Below, piece by piece: positions 10,390 through 20,388 of a stretch of 38,865 bases of DNA. Made by a program: the position numbers and the translations under genes. The notes under the pieces were generated by a model. That model worked only from the letters and a program-made list of their open reading frames with translations. It was not told the origin of the DNA and ran no database searches. This DNA is from Gnetum montanum (Eukaryota; Streptophyta; Gnetopsida; Gnetales; Gnetaceae). The first letter of the stretch is position 1; each line of letters opens with the position of its first letter. The stretch covers positions 149,980-188,844 of the forward strand of contig MNCI01005932.1 in assembly GCA_015680685.1 (NCBI GenBank). The letters run 5' to 3'.

Positions 10390-11371
10390 GATTCAACCCT
10401 TAGAACCCTTTGACATATGGAGTATTGATTTTATGGGGCTTATTACACTAATGTCCAATGGAAAAGCATACATTGTTGTTGTTGTTGACTATTTTACAAA
10501 GTGGGCAGAAGAAGCTACTGTTACTGACTATACATCATCTACCACTGTAATATTTGTTCAACAAAAAATGGTAAACAGGTTTGGCATGCCTTGTGCACTT
10601 ATTTCTGATAATGTTACACATTTTACATTTGCAACTTTTCGGAAGTTGATGCAATGCTTAGGAGTCAAGCATAAACTGATTACATTACATCATCCTTAAG
10701 TGAATGGTCAAGCTGAAGTCACCAATAGGGAAATCACAAAAATATTGACACAAACCATTAGAAAATATAGGTGAGACTGGAGAAACAAACTAAATGATGC
10801 TCTTTGGGTCTACTGCTCCACGTGAAAACTCCCTATAGGCTGCTCTCCCTATGAGTTAGTGTATGATAAACTTTCAACACTTCCTGTCCAAGCTGAGCTC
10901 CATACACTATCTATAGCATGTGACCTTAACCTTGACCTCAATCTAGCATAGAAGGAACAATTAGTGAATCTTAACTTTCTAGATGAAAATCGATTAGCCA
11001 CCCTGTCATCCAACAAACTGCACAAGGCCTTCAAAAAACAACATCATGACCTGAAAATTAGAAAAGTGAAATACCAACCAAGAGATAGGGTTCTTTATTA
11101 GAATCTTGCACATGTTCCATAATGAACTAAATTTCAAACATTTTGGGAAGGACCTTACATCATTCATGAAACTTTTCCTTAAGGTGCCATGATGATCTAT
11201 AGACCTAGAAGCCTAGATAAGAAATTATTGGTTAATGTCCAGCAAACCAAACCTTTCCATGAGCTCAAAATGGCTAGAACTAGCACTACCTCTGTTGATG
11301 ATCAACCCTGCTCATTATTTTGGATCTCCCCCTTCCAACTCAGTTGTGGGGGAGATGGCCACCAATGCTAG
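10390..11371 (+). pseudogene. Element A integrase core and C-terminus, fused to Gag-PR
   Basis: Integrase inserts the element DNA. The catalytic Asp codons are at 10427-10429 and 10607-10609, and the Glu codon is at 10715-10717. That spacing gives exactly D-x59-D-x35-E, the retroviral-type D,D(35)E core. Residues from 10433 to 10699 are open. Later motifs include a Trp-x-x-Lys-Leu-Asn-Asp-Ala-Leu-Trp block (about 10780-10810), typical of Athila-type integrases. About eight stop codons occur after 10699. The HHCC zinc finger is missing. The frame is the same as gag (ATG 7028) and ends at TAG 11369-11371. No chromodomain is visible. Confidence 0.83.
11346..11358 (+). promoter_or_regulatory. Candidate internal polypurine tract, element A
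   Basis: GTGGGGGAGATGG overlaps the last codons of the polyprotein. The same string is at 22030-22042 in C and, nearly unchanged, on the minus strand at 14809-14820 in B. It resembles plant retrotransposon polypurine tracts, but it overlaps coding sequence, so the conservation could be due to the protein. Confidence 0.35.
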
Positions 11372-12066
11372 TTATTTTAAGCCCTCAGTTTGTTTTGTCC
11401 TTTTTTTTACACATTTTTCATGTTTACTGGTTTTTTTTACACCATCTTTAACATTTTTACTATTTTTTTTCTTTATTATATTTTTTTGATTTATTCTCAC
11501 TCATCACATAATAAGTACTCATGATGGTGGATTGTACTATAATAGTGTTACTTGCTCATGTTTGGTTTTTACCTTTGACTTTCAATGTTGATGCTAAGAT
11601 ATGGTTTCTTTTAATAAAATAAGCAATGAATCCACATCATCCATTCATCCACTCAACTCTATGGTCTCCCTTGGCTTTGAAACTATACTATTCATTTTTC
11701 TAAGCAAACCTATTAATGAATTGATGCCTTGATATTCTTCAAACCAAAGAAAGATTCAAATGGATTGAAAAGAGTGTGACTTCAAGGGGATTTGACGCAT
11801 TTGTGCTAGCTATTCTGTTGGGTACTTAGATGTTTTTCATAGGTTTTTCACCATTCCACTATCAACTAATATTAGAAAGTTGAATGAATCAAATAAGTCT
11901 TTGCATGGTGTGGTTCTCACATAAAAAAAACTGGTGGGAATTCAAAGCACACCCCTTAGACACAATAAAGGAACATGGGCTACAAGAACTAGTTATGGCA
12001 CTAGAAAGACATTACCTATGCTTGAAGGTTCCCTCTAACTAAGGCCCTTTCTCACTTCTTGCTTAC
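11372..12066 (+). other. Element A 3' non-coding region, first part
   Basis: This T-rich stretch without a convincing ORF aligns with C 22056-22770 and, inverted, with part of B's 3' region. Conserved landmarks include a TTTGCATGGTGTGGTTCTCA block near 11890-11920. It ends in CTTAC (12062-12066), the left target copy for element B. Confidence 0.75.
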
Positions 12067-13063
12067 TGATGAGTGGCGAGGTACCCCTACACTCAACCAT
12101 ACGAAACGAGCGTAGCACACACGATCCAGTTGAACTCCGTAGACTAAATGCCTACACGCCCCATGGAACACTTGGGGTTAATCATTTGTTGTCTTCCCAG
12201 ACTTACTTGTAGTTGTCACGGTGTATGGTTAAGTAAGTTCGAGGTATATTATTTTTATAGTCTTTTATGGTTTTATGCCTTCTATAATAAAGAGTGAAGG
12301 GTTGAGAAACTAACTAACTTTAACTAATGAACTAAGTCTAAGTTAACTAGCGTCAGCATCCGTTCCCACTTACCGTACACACCCTGAACTATGCAACTAT
12401 GGCTACCAAACGCTAATCATTACTGGGATCACCACACGTAATGCACGTGCTCAAAGTGGTCGTACTGAGGCACTTAAGTAGTCTAAACGTGATGAGCAGC
12501 CGATTCCTTGACTAGCCGTACACATCCGTAGATGCTCATAATCAAGTCGTACTCATCCTGTGTTCTAGGAGTTGAGGGTGAGAGAGACTAATTGCGATGA
12601 ACAGCTGATTCCTTGATTAGCCATACACATTTGTCAATGCTAGTAATCAAGTTGTACTCATGCCACACTAATGCAGGTAATAAATAATAGGTAAGAAATA
12701 ACATGTAATAAAATCCTATTCCATGCACTGCAAAGTTTATCCACAAAGCTCGTCTTTATTGTCGTACACAACTTGCGTTTAGGTACAAAGCTGCTGAATA
12801 AAGATCCGTTCACTTGGGGACTCCTACTACGGGCACATGGAAAATATTCTATCTCTGGAGTGATCAAACTGCTAGAGTTTCCCTACTTTAAGCCTACGAT
12901 GGAAAATAAGGGGAGTGCCGCCTCTTATTTATAGATTTGGCGGTGGACTGCAATATCGCGTATGCGACATTGCAGGGGACGACGCGATATCGCGTACACG
13001 ATATCGTGGCAGCCGCGATGTCATGTACATGATATCGCGGCTCATGCGAATCGCGTCTCATCA
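12067..13063 (-). mobile_element. Element B 3' LTR
   Basis: This 997-bp LTR is bounded by TGATGAG and CTCATCA. Minus-strand signals are palindromic GATATC modules at about 12950-13045, a TATAAATA box at 12926-12933, and AATAAA at 12755-12760 in a stem with arms 12753-12760 and 12797-12804. It contains the family's internal duplication of about 70 bp (about 12490-12665). Confidence 0.92.
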
Positions 13064-13073
13064 TACCCCCATG
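13064..13073 (-). promoter_or_regulatory. Element B 3' polypurine tract
   Basis: Read on the minus strand, CATGGGGGTA abuts the 3' LTR. It matches the tracts of A (20379-20388) and C (27012-27021) and would prime plus-strand DNA synthesis. Confidence 0.75.
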
Positions 13074-13201
13074 ACTAAATGAAAACTCATCCTTGAGTTC
13101 CTTACAATAATATCGGGAAGGTATGGAATTATTGAGGGGAATGGAACTAATGGGATGGCATGTGAATGGATCATCATTACAAGACTTGACAAAAATGGTG
13201 T

Positions 13202-13429
13202 TCATGACAACAAGGGTGAATAGCTTATTATAATGACATCAGGCCTTTGTTGGCAGCTGAGAAAGAGAGAGAGAGAGAGAAAGAAGTGTTGCTGCTGCCA
13301 ACGCCAAGATTGTGCCTTCGTTGTCCATCTGTAAGCGTGCCATCGATCTTGCTCCTTGCATAGCTGCTTCAGTGCTACTCCATTCCAAGTGTTTGCTCCA
13401 GATCCAATCCGTTGTTGTATGATTGCCAT
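13202..13429 (-). pseudogene. Element B 3' ORF remnant
   Basis: The minus-strand ATG at 13427-13429 directly follows a GTGTGCAG that looks like a splice acceptor. The frame is open for 75 residues. The N-terminus (Met-Ala-Ile-Ile-Gln-Gln) and position match the start of C's 3' ORF at 23937 and the remnant in A at 20000. After about 50 residues the homology with C ends and the sequence runs into the conserved 3' terminal segment, so about 2.5 kb of the ORF is missing. A GA-rich simple repeat at 13258-13284 lies within it. Whether this short product was ever made is unknown. Confidence 0.55.
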
Positions 13430-14618
13430 CTGCACACTCAACACAATCATCATGTAATTAATACCTTGCTTTGGTGTAAGTTCATTGGCTAGGTTGTGGT
13501 ATGGCTAATATAGATCTGGGGATATATTAATGATGACTACCGAAGGTGTAGGGGTTAGGAAGAAAATAAAAAATGTCGGGGCTAGGAGAAAATCAAAAAA
13601 ATTAGGCCCTGTACCCCCATGACTAATCGTGAACCTTCGGTAGCATTAGAATGGAGAAAGTAAGGGAATAAGAAAGATAGATAAAAGGAACAACTAAAAA
13701 CATCAGTGAAATGGATGTCAAGATGGAAATGAACAAAATAAAATTAGTTGCAAAAATGTTAGTGGAAAGAATTTAACTAATGCTCCAAATAGGAATGTCA
13801 GTGGGTCCTCCCCAAAGCAGGCTCATGCCCTTAATGCCATGACAAACCCACATTCAAAGAGTCTGTAGGCTTTGGGAATGTCATCAGGAACAAGAGGTAA
13901 AGTCTCAACCACAAGCTTTTACCAAAAAGAAAACAATACATCAACCAAAATATAGACACTAATGATACAACTGGCAATGAGGTGAACAATGGAGAGAAGG
14001 ATGGAGAGAAGAAAATGGAATGGAATCCCAAGAACAAGGTGGTGTACAGGCCCTTGTGTGTTTTATGATTAATGTAACTTGGCAAGTCTCATTCCAACTC
14101 CAGCCTCAAACCAACCACATCCAGTGACGTTGCATCAAGGCATTCGACCAAACCATCCCCTTGGATAACAAGAATGCCTTTCCCAAGAGTCACCACCATT
14201 TCGATGAAACAAAGGAGAGAATCTAAAGCGACAAGGACCTTAGTTAGAGGGAATACTTTTGGTTCCATAACCAGTGCTTGTAGCACAATTTTATTTTGTC
14301 TAAGGGGTATGCTTTGAATTCTCACTTTGTTTGTTTGTTTGTTTTTTTTTTTTTGTGTTTTGTGTTTTTATGCATGAGAACCACACCATGCAAAGACTTC
14401 TTATTTTTATTGTCTCAGCTTTCGATAATTGGGTAACATCGGAACGACAAGAAAACTCAAGAAGATAACATCTAAGCACCCAGGAGAATGACCAACAAAA
14501 AAGCATCAAATTCCCTTGAAGTCACACCCTTTTCAATCCTTGAGTCCTTCCTTAGTTTGAGAAATACCCAGTCACCGATTCGTTTAAGTTCTTATTAGAA
14601 GGGGACTATACATTTCCA
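13430..14618 (-). other. Element B 3' non-coding region
   Basis: This stretch lies between the polyprotein end and the 3' ORF remnant. It aligns with A's and C's 3' non-coding regions in inverse orientation, including the conserved GCATGGTGTGG block near 14385. Short minus-strand ORFs at 13831-14085, 14089-14325 and 14300-14509 are not matched as proteins in A or C, so I do not call them genes. A T-rich GTTT repeat is at 14327-14370. Confidence 0.65.
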
Positions 14619-14619
14619 N
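14619..14619. other. Unresolved base
   Basis: A single N lies inside element B's 3' non-coding region beside a 33-bp tandem repeat. The repeat may have caused the unresolved assembly, and its true copy number may be larger than shown. Confidence 0.55.
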
Positions 14620-14624
14620 GATGG

Positions 14625-14733
14625 TGTAAAACAAAAATAAGAAAAGTTAAAGGAATTTGTAAAACAAAAATTAGAAAAGTTAAAGAAATTTGTAAAACAA
14701 AAATTAGAAAAATTAAAGAAATTTGTAAAACAA
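14625..14733. repeat. 33-bp tandem repeat, about 3.3 copies
   Basis: Units start at 14625, 14658, 14691 and 14724, each beginning TGTAAAACAAAAAT, with an exact period of 33 bp. The array lies just beyond B's coding end. A's corresponding region (11395-11480) is T-rich but lacks this periodic array. Confidence 0.9.
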
Positions 14734-14795
14734 AAATGTTGTAAAATAAAAACGTGTAAAATAAAAATCGAAAAATAACTGAGGACCCCATATGA

Positions 14796-15600
14796 TCAGC
14801 ATAGGTGGCCATCTCCCCCATGACTGAGTTGTAAGGGAGAGATCTGAAATAATGAGTGCCTGTTTAAATTTCTTAGAAGTGCCCAACTTCTCCCAATTGA
14901 TGATCTTAGATTGAGGGATGGAAGTTGGCAACGCTCATATTCCAATGTATCTATGCCTTCGTTGTTGGCATGGGTTTCCTCAGTTCGTTCCATGCATATT
15001 TTTCTACTCCTAGTAGCTGTCAACCACGGGGTGTCTACTACTGGTTTTGTGGTTGCTACATACAGACATATTTGTTTTAAAGTTTCAAGAGCACACCTAT
15101 TGCATGGAAGCATTTCCTCCATGTCATGACTTGATGAATCACTATATATGATGCATGGAACTTTCCTCTTCTCGATCTTTCTACAAATGTTTATCTTAGA
15201 GATTTCCAAGGAAAGATCGTGGATCCTAAGGCATGCGTCTACTGTACTTAGCCATGCCCTTCCCATTATAATTGGAAAGTCCCTTTCATTGTTGTTCACT
15301 TCAATCACCAAAAAATCAGCTGGGTAAGACCAACCACACACAATGGTAATGATGTCCTCCACCAATCCCAAGGGAATGGTGATGGACTGGTCTACCATCT
15401 CTAGTTGAATGTTGCTCTTCTTAAGTTGGGGTAGGTTCCAGGCGTGATACATCTCTCGTGAAATTAAGTTGACTCCGAAACTTGAGTCAAAATGAGCCCT
15501 ATGTGGTTCATTTTTGGTGATCTGCAAATAGATTAAGGGACTCCCAGGGTCAGTTAGTTTCCTAGGAAGGTGGCCTACCTTAATCTAGTTGGTTATGGTA
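14796..15600 (-). pseudogene. Element B protease with fused integrase tail
   Basis: A 243-residue open frame (15527 to 14796) holds the aspartic protease, in the same frame as gag. The active-site triplet is Asp-Ser-Ser (Asp codon at about 15486-15488) instead of Asp-Ser-Gly, a single G-to-A change that probably inactivates it. The Met-Gly-Arg-Ala-Trp-Leu-Ser block and following acidic residues are intact. After the protease and its linker, the frame jumps into the last 20 or so residues of integrase (Gly-Gly-Asp-Gly-His) near 14850. RT, RNase H and the integrase core are missing. A one-base slip near 14900 changes the linker residues. It ends with TGA at 14796. Confidence 0.82.
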
Positions 15601-18044
15601 TGCGTTAACATAATCGTATGCGTTAAGCTCTGATTTTGGATGGAAGGGTGCTCCGAAGTGTTAGAGGATGGAGGAGTGTACATGGGCTCAACCGCTTGTT
15701 GTTGCGAGAGTTTGTCTAGGCTTTTGGTTTTGAAGAAGGGTCTTCTCTTTTTACAGTTGTTAGAACCAGTAGTAGGTTGGATATTTCTAGCTCTTACAGT
15801 GTGACGTTGCTACGGTTGAGGAGGAAGTTCCCCTTGCATTGTTGGAGCAGGAGGTGTTACGAGAACTACATGTGATGAAAGAGGTGTAGATGGATTAGGA
15901 GGATGGTGTGGTTATGCAGTGTCTCCCGGAGGAGAAGGAGTCCTTTTGAAGTACTCCTGAACTTGGTAGTGATGGTTGGGGGTTGTGTGACTCATAGAGT
16001 CACTTGGAAAAATTGGCTACTGCACATAATATCCATAAGGGTCATGCTGCCGGTAAGGATACTAATGTTTCAGTGATGGCATCACCCATGATTGTGGGTA
16101 TTGCCATTGCTGATGCTATCCGATGGGCTATGGTGGAGTTCCACTAGGATAATACGTTAGTGGTTGGTGGAACTGCCTTGGGTTACCTTGTGGATAAGGT
16201 AATCTTCGGGGTGTTTGCCATTGGTTGAGTCTTGGATTAAGCGCATACACCCCAGACTCCTGTAGATGTGAGATGATGGGGCAACATCCCTTAGGATGGT
16301 CATAATGACAGATCTCACATCCACCGTCATCGTCTTAATCAGAGTCCACAACCACATCGGAGTTAGTGATTTTTCCCTTACCCTTGTTATGTGCAGGGCT
16401 TAAATCTCTCCACTTTTTCTTACCTTTGTCACTACTTTGTTCAACCTTAGACTCTTCTACAATTTTTAAGACAGTTTCAATTTTAGAGTCTAAGGAACTC
16501 CATATGTCATCTACCTTAGCCTCTATTTTGGTTGTGAGTTTTTGAAGTAGTAAGGTCTTTTTGTTCACCAACTCTTTGAGTGGTGACTCATCCTCTTCAT
16601 CACAAAACTTCACTCCCTTCTTTAGAAGAGAGGGATCACGGTTGTACTCTTCCGCACTTTCCCTTTTGCGTAGCTCACCTTCTTCTTTTGCTACTTGTTC
16701 CAACAAGCGATGTACTTCATGGGTTCTAAGTTGTGAGAGTCTCCCTTGGGCGTAAGTTCCAAGGGTTCTTCTAGTTTCATACCTTAGCCCATCCATGATG
16801 TGACGAAGTTGATCCCGCTGAGCATACCCATGGCTCAGGCAATGCAAATTGAACACTCTAGAGTACGTTTGATACTTTTCGTTGAACAGTTCTAGCATCG
16901 TACTGCACCTCCTGATGGTTTCTGGTTCTAAGGACCGGTACCAACTCTCTACTTCTTTAGTGAGTGTCCTTGGGAACAACTTAAGTTTTTGCCACTCATT
17001 TTCTATATTCTACAAGGCACAGGCATCATGGAATGCCTGTAAATGATTTTGCGGATCAGCATTGTATCCCCCTTTAAATCATGGGATATTGTTCATGTCT
17101 AATCATTTGATCTGACTATCCTTTAAATGCCTTGTGGGAATCCTAACTGCCTCCGTGATGTCAAGCATACTTCGGGTTGCGAGTAGGGGCTCATCATGAT
17201 CATCTCTTTCATGACGCCTATGATGTCTACGTTATTCCCTACTCTCCCGACGTCCTTGCCCTTGTCCTCTCTCTCGACTTTCCCGTCGAGGTCTTTCATC
17301 CTTCTTACTTTTATCCTTCCCTTTATGTTCATGGTGGCTGCACCGAGATGTGGAAGAAGAGGATGAGTGATGGGATGAAGGAGAAGAAGAAGGGGAACCA
17401 TCGCCATGACGATGTTTCTTGCCTTCTCTTCGGCTGCTATGACCCTGATCGTGGTGACGATCTAAGTGTCCATCCTTAGCATAAGTGGTTGTTCCCTCTG
17501 TGAACAGTTTGCGTTCACAGGCATTAGAACTAGGGATATGTATCGTTGATCCTAGGTTATGATACCCAACCTTCTCATCATCGTTAGGAGGGGAAACATT
17601 GTTTGCTAAAGAACTCGTGATAAGTTCCTCATCTCCTATTTCGCTAAGGACGTGCGGGACCTTGCCCTTCAACAATGCACGTTGACTCTCCTGCCTTAAG
17701 TCCCTCATATGTTGGGCATCTGTGGGATAGTAATCCATCATATCAAAGTCTTCCGCAACGTATTCAGCATATAGTTCAGTCATGCCAATCTGTGCCAAGG
17801 CATGGAAAAGCATGCGAGAGATTGATCAGTCTGGGGGTAACACATTGTTACCTTGCAAATCTCTCCACCACAGCTATTCGTCCTAATGGAGAATAAAAGT
17901 AAAATTAGGAATATACTCATCGGGATGAGTATATGTCATCTTATATTGTTGAGGCATTGGCTGATTTTGATTATGTGTTTTATTTCGCTGACTATCTCTA
18001 GTATGGCCATTAGGTGGTGAGTTTGCCTTATGAGAAGAAGGCAT
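15601..18044 (-). pseudogene. Element B gag
   Basis: The minus-strand ATG at 18044 starts a frame that stays in register with the protease down to 14796. Long open pieces are 17813-17232 and 16979-16335, separated by point stops (three near 17850-17920, four between 17231 and 16980, others after 16335). Domains in order: an N-terminal region, a Ser/His/Arg-rich low-complexity segment (about 17400-17240), the capsid-like block (about 17070-16790), an acidic/Lys-rich helical region (about 16720-16400), and a Cys-x2-Cys-x3-His-x3-Cys cluster near 16310-16270. A Pro/Gln/Tyr-rich linker follows. It is the best-preserved gag in the window and would serve as the alignment reference. Confidence 0.85.
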
Positions 18045-18168
18045 TTTTATTAGTGTATTAATTTCACCGTTATATAATTTTTCTCTTTTGATTAACCCGA
18101 AGGTTCATTAAGGCTCACAATGATGTGAGTGATGTCCCTTATGTTCTATTCGGCGCACAAACACTTAG
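18045..18168 (-). other. Element B untranslated leader
   Basis: This 124-nt stretch lies between the PBS and the gag ATG. It is closely matched by D 37490-37613, so B and D belong to one family. Confidence 0.7.
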
Positions 18169-18187
18169 TCCCTAGCAACGGCGCCAA
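18169..18187 (-). promoter_or_regulatory. Element B primer-binding site (tRNA-Asp)
   Basis: On the minus strand, TTGGCGCCGTTGCTAGGGA follows the 5' LTR. It differs from the tRNA-Asp complement by two transitions and is the best-preserved PBS in its first ten bases. Confidence 0.9.
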
Positions 18188-19174
18188 TGATGAGTGGCGA
18201 GGTACCCCTACACTCAACCATACGAAATGAGCATAACACATGCAATCTGGTCGAACTCCGTAGACTAAATGCCTACACGCCCCATGGAACACTTGGGGTT
18301 AATCATTCGTTGTCTTCCCAGACTTACTTGTAGTTGTCATGGTGTATGGTTAAGTAAGTCTGAGGTAAATTATTTTTATAGTCTTTTCTGGTTTTATGCC
18401 TTCTATGCTAAAGAGTGAAGGGTTGAGAAACTAACTAACTCTAACTAATGAACTAAGTCTAAGTTAACTAGCATCAACATCCATTCCCACTTACTGTACA
18501 CACCCTGAACTATGCAACTATGGCTACCAAATGCTAATCGTTATTGAAATCACCACACGTAATGCACGTGCTTGAAGTGGTGATATTGAGGAACTTAACT
18601 AGCCTAAATGTGATGAGTAGCCGATTCCTTAACTAGCCATACACATCCATAAATGCTCGTAATCAAGTCGTACTCATCCCATGTTCTAGGAGTTGAGGGT
18701 GAGAGAGACTAATCGCGATGAGCAGCCGATTCCTTGATTAGCCGTACACATTCGTCAATGCTCGTAATCAAGTCGTACTCATGTCGTGCTAATGCAGGTA
18801 ATAAATAACAAGTAATAAAATCCTATTCCATGCACTGCAAGGTTTATCCACAAAGCTCATCTTTATTGCCGTACACAACTTGCATTCAGGTACAAATCTG
18901 CTCGAATAAAGATCCGTTCACTTGGGGACTCCTACTATGGGCACATGGAAAATATTGTATCTCTGGAGTGATCAAACTACCAGAGTTTCTGTACTTTAAG
19001 CCTATGATGGGAAATAAGGGGAGTGCTGCCTCTTATTTATAGATTTGGCGGTGGATTGCAATATCGCGTATGCGACATCACAGGGGATGACGTGATATCG
19101 CATGGAATGCGATATCGTGGTGGCCACGATGTCGCGTACGCGATATCGCGGCTCATGCGAATCGCATCTCATCA
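18188..19174 (-). mobile_element. Element B 5' LTR
   Basis: This 987-bp LTR carries the minus-strand TATA box at 19034-19041, GATATC palindromes at about 19055-19155, and stem arms 18859-18867 and 18905-18913 enclosing the AATAAA complement. It pairs with 12067-13063. Most differences between the two are C/T or G/A, often at CpG. Confidence 0.92.
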
Positions 19175-20378
19175 CTTATCTATTCTTATCCTTTTGGAAT
19201 GGTAGTTGCTCTGTGAAAGAATTCTTGTTGCTTCGAGAGGATGGATTGGTCAAGTGTGTTGATAAAAGGTCACTGGATGTGGATAGTTTTAATCTAGATT
19301 TGGGCTAAATTTTATTAAGTCACCTTAACCACATACTACACAAGGGACTTTACACAACCTTAATTTTGGGATTCCATTCCATTCTCTCTTCTCTTTCCAT
19401 ACTGCTTTCCATATTCCATCTCATTGCTGGTTTTATGATTAGTTTGTATCTTGGTCGACGCATTATTATTCTTGGGTGAATTTTTGTGGGTGAATTCTTA
19501 ACTATTGTGTCCATCTATCATTCCTAAAGCCTACGAACTCTTTGGTTTGTGGGTTTGTCAGGGCATAAAGGGCATGAGCTTACTTTGGGGAGGACCCATT
19601 AGCATTCCTTTTTGGTGCAACTGTTAAGTTCTTTCCCTTAAACATTGCTTACAATCAACTATTTCTCATTTCACCTCATCTATGACATCCATTTTTCTCT
19701 ACCCTTCTATGCATTTTTATTGGCTTCACCGTTGTTATTTCTCTAATCTTTCTTGTTCTTTCATTTTCCATCCTATTTCTACCGAAGGTTCACTCTTAGT
19801 CGTGGGGGTCCCTATCACAAATTTTTCCATTCCATTACTTATCTTACCTCTACACCTTCGATTAGTTATCAATTACAAACCTCTAACCTAGTATCTTCCA
19901 TACCCACAACCTAGACAATGTGCTTCATATCGAGGCAAGGTATCAATTACATTATATCTTATCTATCCTTGCTAATTTGTGATTATGTTGTGTGTGCAGA
20001 TGGCAATCACATGAAAAATGGATTAGGATAGGAGGGAGCACTCAGGATGGACTGGAGCAAAAGCATTTACTCAAGGAACAAGCTTGGTCATGTGGCCATG
20101 GATAAACAACGGTGTGCACAATTTTGACATCGGTAGCAACACACCTCATTTTCTTTTCTCTCTCTCTCCCTTCAAGCTATCAAATAAGGGTCTAGATGTC
20201 ATCTATGTATAGTGTTCACCACAATGGTTATGAACACCAATGCTATAATATGTTTGTTGATCTATTCATTGGGCATTTTGAGTTTGTCATTTCATGTCAC
20301 CGTTAGTTGTCATTCAGTCAATAATCCCATATCTTCCCAATATTTTGTAAGGAACTCAAGAATGAGTTTTCATTCATT
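19175..20378 (+). other. Element A 3' non-coding region, second part
   Basis: A resumes after B's right target copy (CTTAT, 19175-19179). The sequence aligns with C's 3' non-coding region and holds a predicted splice acceptor at 19990-19999. The last 80-90 bases before 20379 are strongly conserved with C and B. Confidence 0.75.
20000..20212 (+). pseudogene. Element A 3' ORF remnant
   Basis: The ATG at 20000 directly follows TGTGTGTGCAG, the same arrangement as in B (13429) and C (23937). The first codons match B's (Met-Ala-Ile). Stops at codons 5 and 9 break it, and the frame then runs to TAG 20210-20212. The bulk of the ORF seen in C is absent. It is a deletion remnant rather than a functional small gene. 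Confidence 0.5.
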
Positions 20379-20388
20379 CATGAGGGTA
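20379..20388 (+). promoter_or_regulatory. Element A 3' polypurine tract
   Basis: CATGAGGGTA sits immediately before the 3' LTR; one G has become A compared with B's tract. Confidence 0.65.

Larger units (their letters stand above)
12067..19174 (-). mobile_element. Element B: non-autonomous Gag-PR retrotransposon
   Basis: B points left: 5' LTR 18188-19174, PBS 18169-18187, gag start 18044, coding end 14796, 3' polypurine tract 13064-13073, 3' LTR 12067-13063. Its flanks are CTTAC (12062-12066) and CTTAT (19175-19179), a 5-bp target duplication with one transition. RT, RNase H and nearly all of integrase are absent, and the 3' ORF is reduced to its ends. It has fewer stop codons than A or C, and its LTRs differ by several percent by eye, mainly transitions. 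It is the most recent insertion in this nest. Confidence 0.9.

Noticed and set aside
7028-11371. Stop-codon reassignment or programmed readthrough explaining many in-frame stops
   Set aside because: All three stop types occur and most sit at Gln, Arg or Trp positions of relatives, which transition decay explains. Nothing suggests a changed genetic code in a plant nucleus.
13831-14509. Three small minus-strand ORFs in element B's 3' region
   Set aside because: The DNA is shared with A and C, but the reading frames are not kept there, so they are unlikely to be genes.
17123-17479. Overlapping ORFs on both strands near 17.1-17.5 kb (and the matching ones at 38182-38538)
   Set aside because: They lie in other frames of the low-complexity Ser/His/Arg-rich gag segment. 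The gag frame is supported by collinearity with A and D.
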